Notes under the pieces: model-generated | Databases searched by the model: none | What the model was told of the DNA's origin: nothing | Seen by the model: only the letters and a program-made list of their open reading frames with translations | Part shown: piece by piece, positions 1-7,396 of the stretch | How positions within the stretch are numbered: position 1 is the stretch's first letter | Layout: every line of letters begins with the position of its first letter | From: PHAA01 sp964584415 | Lineage (GTDB): Bacteria; Bacillota; Syntrophomonadia; Syntrophomonadales; Syntrophomonadaceae | Assembly (NCBI GenBank): GCA_964584415.1 | Contig: CAZOZX010000041.1 | Location: 1-16,903, forward strand | Direction of reading: 5' to 3' | DNA: 16,903 nt | Program-made: the position numbers and the translations under genes

Positions 1-1
1 G

Positions 2-166
2 GCAGTAAGGATCATACCGGCACCAGGCAAGCAGGAAGGAGATTGGGTGGAATTTGGCGGCTTGCTGGGCCGGGCCCCAGTCATGAAAGTCAACCGGTTT
101 TCGCCGGCCGGGTTTATCAACCGGCGAGGCAGGATACCCGCGCCGATTCACTCCCTGAACAATTGA
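2..166 (+). CDS. PFL family / UPF0210 (DUF711) protein, C-terminal end only
   Basis: Frame 2 is open from the window edge to a TGA at 164-166 and encodes the last 54 residues of a protein. The piece contains GGLLGRAPVMKVN and ends in RGRIPAPIHSLNN. From memory this matches the conserved C-terminus of the PFL/UPF0210 family (DUF711), whose members typically end in a GRIPAPIHS-type motif. The family is conserved in many bacteria and archaea, often beside an ACT-domain protein, and its biochemical role is not well defined. The start lies outside the window. The piece is visibly more GC-rich than the genes from 868 onward. The reading frame and stop are certain; the family rests on the C-terminal motif alone. 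Confidence 0.72.
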   Translation, partial: AVRIIPAPGKQEGDWVEFGGLLGRAPVMKVNRFSPAGFINRRGRIPAPIHSLNN

Positions 167-217
167 CAGTATTTATTTGCCCCAACCAAGGAATAATATT
201 ATAAGGAGCGGGCTGCT

Positions 218-562
218 ATGGATGAAAAGCCGGAAACCAAAAGCGACCGAGGCCTTCTGGAGGACATCTCCGCCAAACTGGATGATCTGTCCGTGGCCAT
301 GGAAAAGACCGGTATCACTGAATATGTTGATATGGTCCATAATCCTCGCCGGTTACTGTTCGTGAACTTTTGGATCGGAGTGGTACGGGGATTTGGAATG
401 GCGATAGGTTTCACCCTGCTGGCGGCCCTGGTAATATACCTGCTGCAGAGGTTGGTGGTAATCAATATGCCCTTGATCGGTGATTTCATCGCGGAGATCA
501 TAGAAATTGTGCAAAACCAGATTTACACCGATGTTTTCCACCTGCCGCAGGGAAAGATATGA
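218..562 (+). CDS. DUF5665 family small membrane protein
   Basis: This 114-residue protein has a charged N-terminal half, a motif near residues 37-52 (YVDMVHNPRRLLFVNF), and a long hydrophobic segment at about residues 55-85 (VVRGFGMAIGFTLLAALVIY followed by LLQRLVVINMPLIGDFI). It then ends in a short amphipathic tail. The NP-R-LL-NF-G--RG-G pattern before the membrane segment is what I recall for DUF5665 proteins of Clostridia and other Gram-positive bacteria. Their function is unknown. The ATG at 218 is preceded by AAGGAG at 203-208 (spacing 9), which supports the start. It probably sits in the membrane with one or two helices. It follows the DUF711 gene by 51 bases and lies 10 bases before the start of the next small gene, so the three may be cotranscribed. 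Confidence 0.75.
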   Translation: MDEKPETKSDRGLLEDISAKLDDLSVAMEKTGITEYVDMVHNPRRLLFVNFWIGVVRGFGMAIGFTLLAALVIYLLQRLVVINMPLIGDFIAEIIEIVQNQIYTDVFHLPQGKI

Positions 563-572
563 GGTGCTGGGA

Positions 573-791
573 TTGAATGAACAAGCTCAATTGTTAAAGA
601 AGAAACATGAACTGGAGCAACTGATCCAGAACAATGAAGAACTCTATCAACAGTCCCTATATTGGAGCGGGATGCTGCCGGCCAACATGGTCCACCCGGC
701 CGATCTGGCCGGCCATCTCCAGGTGCTCCACATTGAGCTGGACCGAATAAACAATGCCCTGGATCAATACCGTACCGAGCAACTGTCCTGA
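573..791 (+). CDS. Small coiled-coil-like hypothetical protein
   Basis: The chosen TTG start at 573 gives a 72-residue protein. It has GAGGTG at 561-566, six bases upstream and overlapping the stop of the preceding gene. The open frame continues further upstream through that gene, but no better start with a ribosome site is seen there. The N-terminal part (QAQLLKKKHELEQLIQNNEE) and the C-terminal part (LHIELDRINNALDQYR) have the heptad-like spacing of a helical hairpin, joined by a turn with several prolines and glycines. There is no signal peptide or membrane segment. I do not recognise a family. The short spacing to the DUF5665 gene suggests translational coupling. This is a real but uncharacterised small gene in my judgement; the exact start is uncertain. 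Confidence 0.55.
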   Translation: MNEQAQLLKKKHELEQLIQNNEELYQQSLYWSGMLPANMVHPADLAGHLQVLHIELDRINNALDQYRTEQLS

Positions 792-867
792 GAGCAGCAC
801 TGTGATTGAAATAGTCAATAATGGTAGAATAGTAATAGTAAATAATTCTATAAAGGGGGTAGCATGA

Positions 868-2057
868 TTGAAAATCGGCATCTTCACTGAGAGTTATAAG
901 CCTTATACCAGTGGAGTGGTGACTTCTATTTCCACCTTTCGGGACGAGCTGACCCGCCTCGGTCATGAAATATATATTTTTGCCCCTAAATATCCTCATC
1001 ATGAAGATGAGGAAGAAAATGTTTATCGGTACATATCAATCCCGGCGCCAACCAATCCCGGTTATACACTGGCACTGCCTTTGAATCCTGGAATGCTGGC
1101 GCTAATGAAGAAGCTGCATTTGGATCTTATACATGTACATTCTCCTTTCACTATGGGGAGAGTGGGTCTTCACTATGCTCGAAAATTTGATCTGCCGCTT
1201 TTATTTACATATCACACCCGTTATGATCAATACGTTCACTATCTGCCAATGGCCCAAGAGCTGGTTAAGGATGTTACAATTAAGTACAGCCGCCATTTTT
1301 GTAACGAATGTGATCATATAATAGCACCATCCTTTGAAATCGAATCGATCATTAAGAGCCAAATGGTGACTACTCCTATTACTGTGGTGCCAACCGGTAT
1401 CCCTTTGGAGAAATTTACTGGTGGTGATTGCTACTGGCTGCGCAAGAACTACCCTATTCCTCCCAGTAACAAAATTTTATTATTTGCCGGACGTCTAAGC
1501 CAGGAGAAAAACCTACCCTTTTTAATTGAGTCATTCCACCGGATAAAACATAGAATGCCTAAAACCAGCTTGGTTTTGGTTGCCGGCGGACCATTGGAGG
1601 ATGAGCTTAAAGCTCTATGTATAAATCTTGGTTTAAACGAGCAGGATGTAATATTTACTGGTCAATTGCCTTTTGAATCCTTGGTCAATGCATATTATTC
1701 AGCCGACCTTTTCGTCTTCTCTTCCCTTACAGAAACTCAAGGGCTGGTACTCATAGAGGCTATGGCCGCCGGACTGCCCGTGGTGGCAGTGGAGGCATCA
1801 GGAGTAAGAGAAATGNNNNNNNNNNAGACGGCTGCTTGACTCGGGAGGACTGCGATGAATTCGCGAACGTGGCATGCCGCATTTTAATGGATGATGCCTA
1901 CTATTTGCGTTTGCGTGCCAATGCCAAGATTAAAGCCGAGCAGATGTCATCGCAGAATATGGCTTTAAAACTGGAGCAGGTCTACATGCAGATGCTTGAC
2001 GTTGACTACCATCAGTCACGTAATCTTAAAAAGGTTAATACCTGGATTGGATCCTAA
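868..2057 (+). CDS. Family 4 glycosyltransferase (GT-B fold), interrupted by an assembly gap
   Basis: The start is TTG at 868 with AAGGGGG at 853-859. The first 316 residues before the gap cover the N-terminal Rossmann domain (MKIGIFTESYKPYTSGVVTS at 1-20, typical of the GT4 acceptor side) and most of the C-terminal nucleotide-sugar domain. FAGRLSQEKN lies at about 207-216. The EX7E motif is intact as E289 and E297 in TETQGLVLIEAMAAG. After ten N at 1816-1825 the coding continues in a different frame from 1827 (DGCLTREDCDEFA), exactly where GT4 enzymes have a DG-L segment after the REM motif, and stops at 2055-2057. The frame change therefore reflects a wrong gap size, not a true frameshift. 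The closest functional classes by memory are lipid-linked sugar transferases such as diacylglycerol glucosyltransferases. The exact substrate cannot be assigned. Position before murT/gatD fits an envelope role. Confidence 0.85.
1816..1825. other. Assembly gap (10 N)
   Basis: Ten consecutive undetermined bases lie inside the glycosyltransferase gene. Joining the two flanking frames requires a missing segment whose length differs from 10 by an amount that restores frame: 11 known and unknown bases separate the ATG codon ending at 1815 from the GAC codon at 1827. In GT4 proteins a REMV-x-(D/N)G-x-DG segment is usual here, so the real insert is probably about 12 to 15 bases. Confidence 0.97.
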
Positions 2058-2083
2058 AACGTTAATAAAGGAATTATTCAACG

Positions 2084-3484
2084 GTGGCATATGCACGTAA
2101 AATAGTAGCTATTTTAGTAGGAAAAATAATTATATTTGCCAGCCGTATGGCAGGCAACCAGGGCAGCAACTTGCCAGGCAAGGTTGCGAGCCTAATATAT
2201 CCCTCCCTTCTAAAGGACTTAAGCAGCAAAATAATCCGCAGTACTATTATCGTAACCGGAACCAATGGCAAAACCACCACCACCAATATGGTAGCAGCCG
2301 TCATCAAAGCACATGGCTTTTCAATGGTGCACAATCAAGCCGGAGCCAATATGCTTACCGGTATTACCACTGCCTTCATACGCCAGACAAATGTAATGGG
2401 AACCCGCCAATTCGATTATGCTCTTCTGGAGACCGATGAAGCTAATGTTCCGCTTTTACTGCCAATAATTCAGCCCCGCTACCTTCTAGTAACCAATTTC
2501 TTTCGTGATCAGTTGGACAGGTTTGGTGAGCTGGACCATACCATAAGTCTCATTAAGACTGCCCTCAAGGACACCGCCATAGAACTGGTCTTAAATGGTG
2601 ATGATCCACTTCAGTCAGGATTTGAAGCGGCCACCGGCTTGCGCTGCCGGTATTATGGATTTGCTGAAACTGACTATGACACACTGGAAGGATCCTACAG
2701 CCGAGAAGGACGTTATTGCACAATTTGCGGGCAGGAGCTGCAATACCTGCGTTTTCACTACGCCCAACTAGGTGCTTTTAAATGTCCCCGGTGTGGCAAC
2801 CAGAATCCTGGACTCGATTTTGTCGCCTCTGATCTTCATTTAACCCCTAAGATCAAATTTGATATTAATGGATTATTGATAGAAAGCCCATATCAAGGAT
2901 TCTACAATGCCTATAATGTATTGGCATCCGTTTCAGTAGCTAGCCTGGCGGGCATGAATCCTGAAATCATCCAAAATGCATTGGCTGAATTTCATCCCCA
3001 GGCGGGACGAATGGAGACCTTTATAGTCAACGGCAGGAAGGCGGTGTTAATCCTAATCAAAAATCCAACAGGGTTTAACCAAAGTCTGAGTATGCTTAAT
3101 ATGGATTCGTCCTCAAAAAATATCTTTGTGGCACTAAATGATAATGCTGCCGATGGACGCGATATCAGTTGGATTTGGGATGCAGATGTAGAAATGCTTA
3201 CCAGCGGATTGGCAACTATCGACCAGGTTATGTGTTCCGGACAGCGCAGCGGAGATATGGCGGTTAGGATGAAATACGCTGGGGTACCAACCGATAAAAT
3301 AGCCATACAGTCCTCTTTGGAGAAAGGGATCGAGGAGGCTGTTAATGCTCAAAACGCCGAAATTAGCTACATATTGTGTACCTATACCGCGCTTTTTGCC
3401 TGTCGTAAGATATTAGTCAAAAGACGGGATCAACAACATAGCGAAGATAAATTTGGAACCAGGATACCTGGACAGTCCGTCTAA
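2084..3484 (+). CDS. murT: Lipid II isoglutaminyl synthase, Mur-ligase-like subunit MurT
   Basis: MurT with GatD converts the alpha-carboxyl of D-glutamate in lipid II to isoglutamine, using ammonia from glutamine and ATP, at the cytoplasmic face of the membrane. The 466-residue protein has the Mur ligase P-loop GTNGKTTTT at 59-67 and the central-domain segment LLETDEANVP at about 115-124. A four-cysteine zinc-ribbon insert (C212, C215, C234, C237) is a hallmark of MurT that classical Mur ligases lack. The C-terminal DUF1727 region includes LNDNAADGRDISWIWD at about 351-366. These motifs and the immediately downstream gatD make the call firm. The start is GTG at 2084 with AAAGGA about 11 bases upstream. 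The gene begins 26 bases after the glycosyltransferase stop, so it is probably in the same transcript. The N-terminal hydrophobic stretch is part of the domain and not an obvious signal peptide. Confidence 0.93.
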   Translation: MAYARKIVAILVGKIIIFASRMAGNQGSNLPGKVASLIYPSLLKDLSSKIIRSTIIVTGTNGKTTTTNMVAAVIKAHGFSMVHNQAGANMLTGITTAFIRQTNVMGTRQFDYALLETDEANVPLLLPIIQPRYLLVTNFFRDQLDRFGELDHTISLIKTALKDTAIELVLNGDDPLQSGFEAATGLRCRYYGFAETDYDTLEGSYSREGRYCTICGQELQYLRFHYAQLGAFKCPRCGNQNPGLDFVASDLHLTPKIKFDINGLLIESPYQGFYNAYNVLASVSVASLAGMNPEIIQNALAEFHPQAGRMETFIVNGRKAVLILIKNPTGFNQSLSMLNMDSSSKNIFVALNDNAADGRDISWIWDADVEMLTSGLATIDQVMCSGQRSGDMAVRMKYAGVPTDKIAIQSSLEKGIEEAVNAQNAEISYILCTYTALFACRKILVKRRDQQHSEDKFGTRIPGQSV

Positions 3485-3564
3485 ATATGGATATCATCTT
3501 GTGCAAATCGTTCTTAATTTAGGAATCAGATAAAAGATACAAAAATGCTTGTCAATTGTCTACC

Positions 3565-3573
3565 AGGTGGTGA
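3565..3573 (+). promoter_or_regulatory. Ribosome binding site that decides the gatD start
   Basis: AGGTGGTGA lies a few bases before the ATG at 3578 and inside the longer open frame that begins at 3545. No comparable site precedes 3545, where the upstream bases are A-rich. This favours the shorter 244-residue GatD. Confidence 0.6.
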
Positions 3574-3577
3574 TTTG

Positions 3578-4312
3578 ATGGATAAGTTCACAATAGTTCA
3601 TATGTACCCCGACCTAATGAATCTTTATGGTGACCGGGGAAATTTGATTTGCCTTAAAAAAAGAATGGAATGGCTTGGATTGGACTGCGAAATAAAAAAC
3701 ATATTCCTCGAAGACGAACTGGATTTCAATCAGATTGATATGATTTTTATGGGTGGGGGATCAGACCGTGAACAGGGTTTGGTCTACAGGGATCTTGTCA
3801 GTAGAACTGATCAGCTCTTTGAATACATTCAAAGAGGGCTGCCCATACTGTGCATATGCGGAGCCTATCAATTACTAGGGGCTTATTACCAGGCTATTGA
3901 TGGCCAAGTAATGCAGGGGCTGGGATTTTTCAAATTTTATACGGTGGGTAAACCCGGACGTCTAATAGGCAACGTCCTTTTGGAAACAGAAATAACCGGT
4001 TCCAAGAGTACTCTGGTCGGCTTCGAAAATCATGGAGGCCGCACCTATTTCGAAGATCTAAATCTTGAACCGTTAGGTAGAGTTGTAAAAGGCTACGGCA
4101 ATAATGGTGAGGACAAGCAAGAAGGCATGCGTTTTCAGAATCTGGTCGGCACCTATTTGCACGGTCCGGTTTTGCCTAAAAATCCGGTTTTAGCTGACTT
4201 TTTCATTAATTGCATGCTGCAAAGAAAAGGCATAAATATTAGCTGTCAATTGGATGATTCAATTGAGCTATTTGCACATGAACAAGTGCGCAAGAAGATT
4301 CTCTCCGCCTGA
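3578..4312 (+). CDS. gatD: Lipid II isoglutaminyl synthase, glutaminase subunit GatD
   Basis: GatD is the class I glutamine amidotransferase-like partner that releases ammonia from glutamine for MurT. The ATG at 3578 is preferred over the ATG at 3545 because AGGTGG at 3565-3570 is well placed before it and the protein then opens MDKFTIVHMYPDLMNLYGDRGN, as family members do. The 244-residue product carries the nucleophile elbow LCICGAYQLLG with C94, and a conserved histidine in GTYLHGPVLPKNP (H195). GFENHGGRTYF at about 148-158 is also conserved in the family. The residue number of the cysteine agrees with what I recall for the Staphylococcus aureus enzyme. It lies downstream of murT with a short spacer, the usual operon order. 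Confidence 0.93.
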   Translation: MDKFTIVHMYPDLMNLYGDRGNLICLKKRMEWLGLDCEIKNIFLEDELDFNQIDMIFMGGGSDREQGLVYRDLVSRTDQLFEYIQRGLPILCICGAYQLLGAYYQAIDGQVMQGLGFFKFYTVGKPGRLIGNVLLETEITGSKSTLVGFENHGGRTYFEDLNLEPLGRVVKGYGNNGEDKQEGMRFQNLVGTYLHGPVLPKNPVLADFFINCMLQRKGINISCQLDDSIELFAHEQVRKKILSA

Positions 4313-4377
4313 TCAGAATAAACTGGATAATTTCGGGAAAGCTATTAGCAGAAACTGCCACAAAGGGGCTGATAGAT

Positions 4378-5391
4378 ATGATCCGGGAAGCCAGCGTTCT
4401 GAACCTCCCTACCTTTCCATCCGAAATGGTTTGCCATCGCATGCAGGAGGTACTAGCTTCAGGAAACCCTGACATTGACAATATATTGAACTATTTAATG
4501 GCTAACAGCGGCAAGATGCTAAGACCACGTTTGGTTTTCCTGACAGCATCTATGGGTTCTTACCGTCCTAATACAGTTATAGACGTAGCCGTTGCGGTTG
4601 AGCTTATCCATATGGCCTCTTTGATTCACGACGATGTTATCGATCAGGCCGCTACCAGAAGAGGTCAGGACAGCATCAACCAACGGTGGGGAAACCAGGC
4701 CAGTGTATTGACTGGAGACTATTTGTTTGCCACGGCGTTTAATCTTATTAACCAACACGGCATGCAGTCAATTATGGAGAACATCACAACTACCATTCGT
4801 ACCATGTGTGCCGGGGAAATAACCCAAATGTCACTTAAAAACGATTTTGATATAAGCGTGGAGCAATACCTGCAAAAGAGCCATGGGAAAACAGCTTGTC
4901 TATTCGCATCAAGTTGCAAAGTCGGGGTACTGGCAGCTGAAATTCCGGAAGAGGTTGCATATAACCTGGAGCAATACGGATTATGCCTGGGCTATGCCTA
5001 CCAAATAATTGATGATCTGCTCGATTTCATTGGCGATAGTCACACCTTAGGTAAGCCTGTGGGGACTGACCTGCTGGAAGGAAATATAACTATCCCAGTT
5101 ATCTATGCTTTGAAAAGCTCAGATTTTGGCGATCAATTACGAGTAATTTTAGATCGTGGTTTCGCTCCCAATGAAGTTTCGAAGGTTGTGCAGTTATTGA
5201 TAGCCAGTGGTGCAATTGAGGATTCATTTAAGCTCAGCAAACAATTCATCGAGCGCGGAATTTCATATTTGTCTGCTCTCCCCGATAATTCGACCGTTAG
5301 AGAATTGGAATCAGTGGCTTCATACTTGGCAGAAACATATTATCACACTATGGATGACTACCAGGCCGCAACCAATAGGGCAGTACAGTGA
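4378..5391 (+). CDS. Long-chain trans-polyprenyl diphosphate synthase (heptaprenyl diphosphate synthase component II-like)
   Basis: This 337-residue enzyme condenses isopentenyl diphosphate with an allylic starter. It shows the family signatures in order: GKMLRP at 45-50, the first aspartate-rich motif DDVID at 85-89, GDYLFA at 113-118, KTACLF at 171-176, and the second aspartate-rich motif DDLLD at 212-216, with GKPVGTDLLEGN at 225-236. The residue five positions before the first motif is a small alanine (A80), which by established structure-function rules for the family permits long products. The ATG at 4378 has AAAGGGG about 10 bases upstream. The stop overlaps the next gene by 4 bases. 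In Bacillus the homologous HepT needs the small subunit HepS. No hepS-like gene is in this window, so it either acts alone or its partner is elsewhere. The product length (C35 or other) is inferred from the neighbour, not shown. Confidence 0.88.
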   Translation: MIREASVLNLPTFPSEMVCHRMQEVLASGNPDIDNILNYLMANSGKMLRPRLVFLTASMGSYRPNTVIDVAVAVELIHMASLIHDDVIDQAATRRGQDSINQRWGNQASVLTGDYLFATAFNLINQHGMQSIMENITTTIRTMCAGEITQMSLKNDFDISVEQYLQKSHGKTACLFASSCKVGVLAAEIPEEVAYNLEQYGLCLGYAYQIIDDLLDFIGDSHTLGKPVGTDLLEGNITIPVIYALKSSDFGDQLRVILDRGFAPNEVSKVVQLLIASGAIEDSFKLSKQFIERGISYLSALPDNSTVRELESVASYLAETYYHTMDDYQAATNRAVQ

Positions 5392-6497
5392 TAAAGCAGC
5401 AAGCATATCTCGATAGAGGGTTTAGGGCAGAACTGCATTACCCAATGAAAACTGGCGCAGGCCAGGCAGGTCAACTATTTCATTTTATTCAACACACTTT
5501 GCCTCAGGTAGGCAGACTTCTTTTAAAGTGGCAACATCTTGCGCAGCAATGCCCGGATCCTGAGCTCCGGATACAAGCACTGAATAGTATTTCCGGCAAA
5601 GATTTTCATTGTCAGGGGGGGGCATTTTTTGCAGTGCCTTATCCAGACCGCGAGGAGCTCTTGCTAAACCTGATTGTCGCTTATCAAACTCTCTGTGATT
5701 ATCTAGATAACCTATGCGATCGGACGCAATGCTTCGATGGCAGGGCCTTCCGAGACTTGCACCAGTCATTGCTGGATGCTCTTTCTCCTAATGAACCTAT
5801 CCGCGACTATTATTGCTCTTACCCTTACCAAAATGATGGCGGGTATATAGTCGGGCTGGTAGAGGAATGCCGTTATTGCGTACTACAATTACCCAACTAT
5901 CGTCTCATACAGAAAAAGGTTATTGAATTAGTCAGTCTATATGTAGATTTGCAAGTTAAAAAGCATATTTCCTGGGACTTACGTGAAGATGAACTAATAA
6001 ATTGGGCCAATGGCAAAATGGCTGCATATTCCGAAATAACATGGAATGAATTTGCCGCGGCAACCGGTTCGACTCTGGCTTTGTTTGCGCTTTTTGGAAT
6101 ATCATCTCAGCATGATACCTGTATTGAAGAAGTCGAGTTGACGTATAAGACCTATTTCCCCTGGATATGTGGGCTTCACATTTTGCTTGACTATTTTATT
6201 GATCAAGCTGAAGACCGAGACGGGGGAGATCTAAATTTTACGTTTTATTATCCGGACCGGAAGATTATGATGGAAAGGCTCAAATTATTTATTAGGGAAT
6301 CCCACAACTGCGCCAGCCAACTTGCTAGACCCTGTTTCACTAAGACGGTTATTGAAGGACTACTTGCAATGTATTTTTCCGATAAAAAAGTAAAGCAACA
6401 AGCATTCGAAAATATTACCAAAGAATTAATCAATGAGTCAGGCAGAGGGGCTCGATATACGTTCCATATTTGTCGGTTGGTTCGCCAAATCATTTAG
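5388..6497 (+). CDS. DUF2600 family terpene synthase (tetraprenyl-beta-curcumene synthase, YtpB-like)
   Basis: The GTG at 5388 overlaps the upstream prenyl synthase stop (GTGA), so translation is likely coupled. The 369-residue protein matches DUF2600 as I recall it for Bacillus YtpB, which cyclises heptaprenyl diphosphate to tetraprenyl-beta-curcumene. Recognisable blocks are CPDPELRIQAL at 55-65, DFHCQGGAFFAV at 72-83, AYQTLCDYLDNLCDR at 98-112, DLQVKKH at 187-193, ATGSTLALF at 225-233, and LHILLDYFIDQAEDRDGGDL at about 263-282. The two Asp-rich stretches (DYLDNLCD and DYFIDQAED) are the expected magnesium-diphosphate binding sites of this large-terpene-synthase class. There is no signal peptide. 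The pairing with a long-chain prenyl synthase supports a C35 terpene product. The exact cyclisation product cannot be told from sequence. Confidence 0.9.
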   Translation: MIKQQAYLDRGFRAELHYPMKTGAGQAGQLFHFIQHTLPQVGRLLLKWQHLAQQCPDPELRIQALNSISGKDFHCQGGAFFAVPYPDREELLLNLIVAYQTLCDYLDNLCDRTQCFDGRAFRDLHQSLLDALSPNEPIRDYYCSYPYQNDGGYIVGLVEECRYCVLQLPNYRLIQKKVIELVSLYVDLQVKKHISWDLREDELINWANGKMAAYSEITWNEFAAATGSTLALFALFGISSQHDTCIEEVELTYKTYFPWICGLHILLDYFIDQAEDRDGGDLNFTFYYPDRKIMMERLKLFIRESHNCASQLARPCFTKTVIEGLLAMYFSDKKVKQQAFENITKELINESGRGARYTFHICRLVRQII

Positions 6498-6733
6498 ACT
6501 TCTATGTCTCGGTTTTTGCTGAATAAAATTGAAGAGGGCGCTGAGATCTACGTTTTGTTGATCACAAAACTTTTGGGAGTACGATATGTAGAATACTGAA
6601 ATTTAGCTTGATCGGGGGAAGGGTTGCAGGCCAAAGATAGCGCCATGGTGAAGTTTGGGCGAAGCGGCACCAGTGCCGATAACCTCGGAGAATTTACCGG
6701 GTGGAGACAGTCCAACCACGCAGATAAATAATA
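6498..6733. other. Non-coding, fold-prone intergenic stretch
   Basis: No convincing reading frame covers this stretch. It holds an AT-rich hairpin (6552-6558 pairing with 6564-6570) inside a longer pairing of TCTAC (6547-6551) with GTAGA (6588-6592). It also has CGGCAC at 6665-6670 against GTGCCG at 6673-6678, and GGGTGGA against TCCAACC around 6699-6717 with one mismatch. The part from about 6612 to 6720 is more GC-rich than the flanking spacer. I compared it with the riboswitch and small RNA consensus patterns I know (TPP, cobalamin, SAM, glycine, lysine, c-di-GMP, T-box, M-box, SRP, RNase P) and found no match. It may be an unassigned structured RNA or a decayed remnant. Confidence 0.35.
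6552..6574 (+). terminator. Possible weak terminator after the DUF2600 gene
   Basis: GTTTTGT at 6552-6558 pairs with ACAAAAC at 6564-6570 around a 5-base loop and is followed by four T. It begins 54 bases after the DUF2600 stop. The stem is AT-rich and the T-tract short, so termination would be inefficient at best. Confidence 0.3.
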
Positions 6734-6767
6734 ATGCCCCTGTTCAATTACCGTCTAACAGGGGCAT
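6734..6767 (-). terminator. Intrinsic terminator of the minus-strand stress-protein-like gene
   Basis: A perfect 11-bp inverted repeat (ATGCCCCTGTT at 6734-6744 and AACAGGGGCAT at 6757-6767) has a 12-base loop. Read on the minus strand it lies about 25 bases after the stop at 6792 and is followed by the T-rich TTATTATTT. On the plus strand it is not followed by a T-tract, so the minus-strand gene is its main client. The convergent DUF2600 transcript might also stall there. Confidence 0.8.
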
Positions 6768-6791
6768 CCTATTGGCTATTCGGATATATTT

Positions 6792-7190
6792 TTAAACATA
6801 ACCACCGTTAGCTTTCATGATCCCCACAGCTTTTTCGACATTATCCTCTGCGGTAACCAGTACAACCATAAATGATTTGCCGCCAGCTTGATTTTGGTAG
6901 TTGGCTCCGACCCCAGACTCGCCGGCTTCTGCCGCCAAAAGAGGATTGGCGCCATCATCTACCCCATTACTGTTGCTGTAAATGGTCGGCCCCTGTTCGG
7001 TAAGCGCATTATTTATTGGACTGTTGTAATCATCGTTATTTGTAACTCCGAATCTGGAAATCTGATCAAGTTGAATTGAGCCTTCATCTGGAACCAGACC
7101 GGCATTTTTTAACGCATCTACTGCCTTTGCAGCCTTAGTGCTTGATCCAAAATATCCAAATATACTATGTTCGCCTTTATTTAATTCCAT
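6792..7190 (-). CDS. Small general-stress-protein-like hypothetical protein
   Basis: The protein starts at the ATG ending at 7190, with AGGGGC on the minus strand at 7203-7198. An ATG six codons upstream (7208) would place this site inside the gene and lacks one of its own. The 132-residue product has an N-terminal block HSIFGYFGSSTKAAKAVDAL and a C-terminal block KSFMVVLVTAEDNVEKAVGI. Each looks like a beta strand followed by an amphipathic helix. Between them lies a polar Asn/Gly/Ser-rich segment of about 55 residues with no predicted core. The layout recalls the GSP17M-like stress-protein fold (Firmicutes proteins with an FGxFxS start) but I cannot confirm the family. It is cytoplasmic, with no signal peptide. 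It is the only minus-strand gene here, transcribed on its own away from the E1-like gene, with a strong terminator. The penultimate residues are GGYV. Confidence 0.65.
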   Translation of the reverse strand: MELNKGEHSIFGYFGSSTKAAKAVDALKNAGLVPDEGSIQLDQISRFGVTNNDDYNSPINNALTEQGPTIYSNSNGVDDGANPLLAAEAGESGVGANYQNQAGGKSFMVVLVTAEDNVEKAVGIMKANGGYV

Positions 7191-7396
7191 GTTGTTCGCC
7201 CCTAACATTTTTTATTAATTTGAGTAGTTTGGGCTATTTTTATACAATAAACGACTTTCCGAATTCAGAGGCGGTTAAAAAATTTAGATGTTACTAGAGG
7301 AATACCTTAGAAACAAATAGAACTGAAATAAATAATAAATTCGACGCTATTACCAATATATAACGAATGATTGCTATTGATTAAGGGGGAAAATCT

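Noticed and set aside
806..835. Promoter TTGAAA ... TAGAAT before the glycosyltransferase
   Set aside because: The spacing is about 13 bases between the two good hexamers and no better pair with 16-18 bases was found.
523..1002. Minus-strand open frame of 159 codons over the small coiled-coil gene and the glycosyltransferase start
   Set aside because: It lies antisense to two genes with ribosome sites and recognisable protein sequence, and its own translation has no family pattern.
1836..2057. Separate 73-residue gene after the N gap
   Set aside because: It continues a GT4 C-terminal domain that starts upstream of its first Met; it is part of the glycosyltransferase split by the gap.
6600..6720. 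Riboswitch of cobalamin, c-di-GMP-I, M-box or T-box type
   Set aside because: Only short fragments such as GGTGAA, GGAGAC or a GGGTGG box resemble those consensus sequences; the conserved cores are not present in order.
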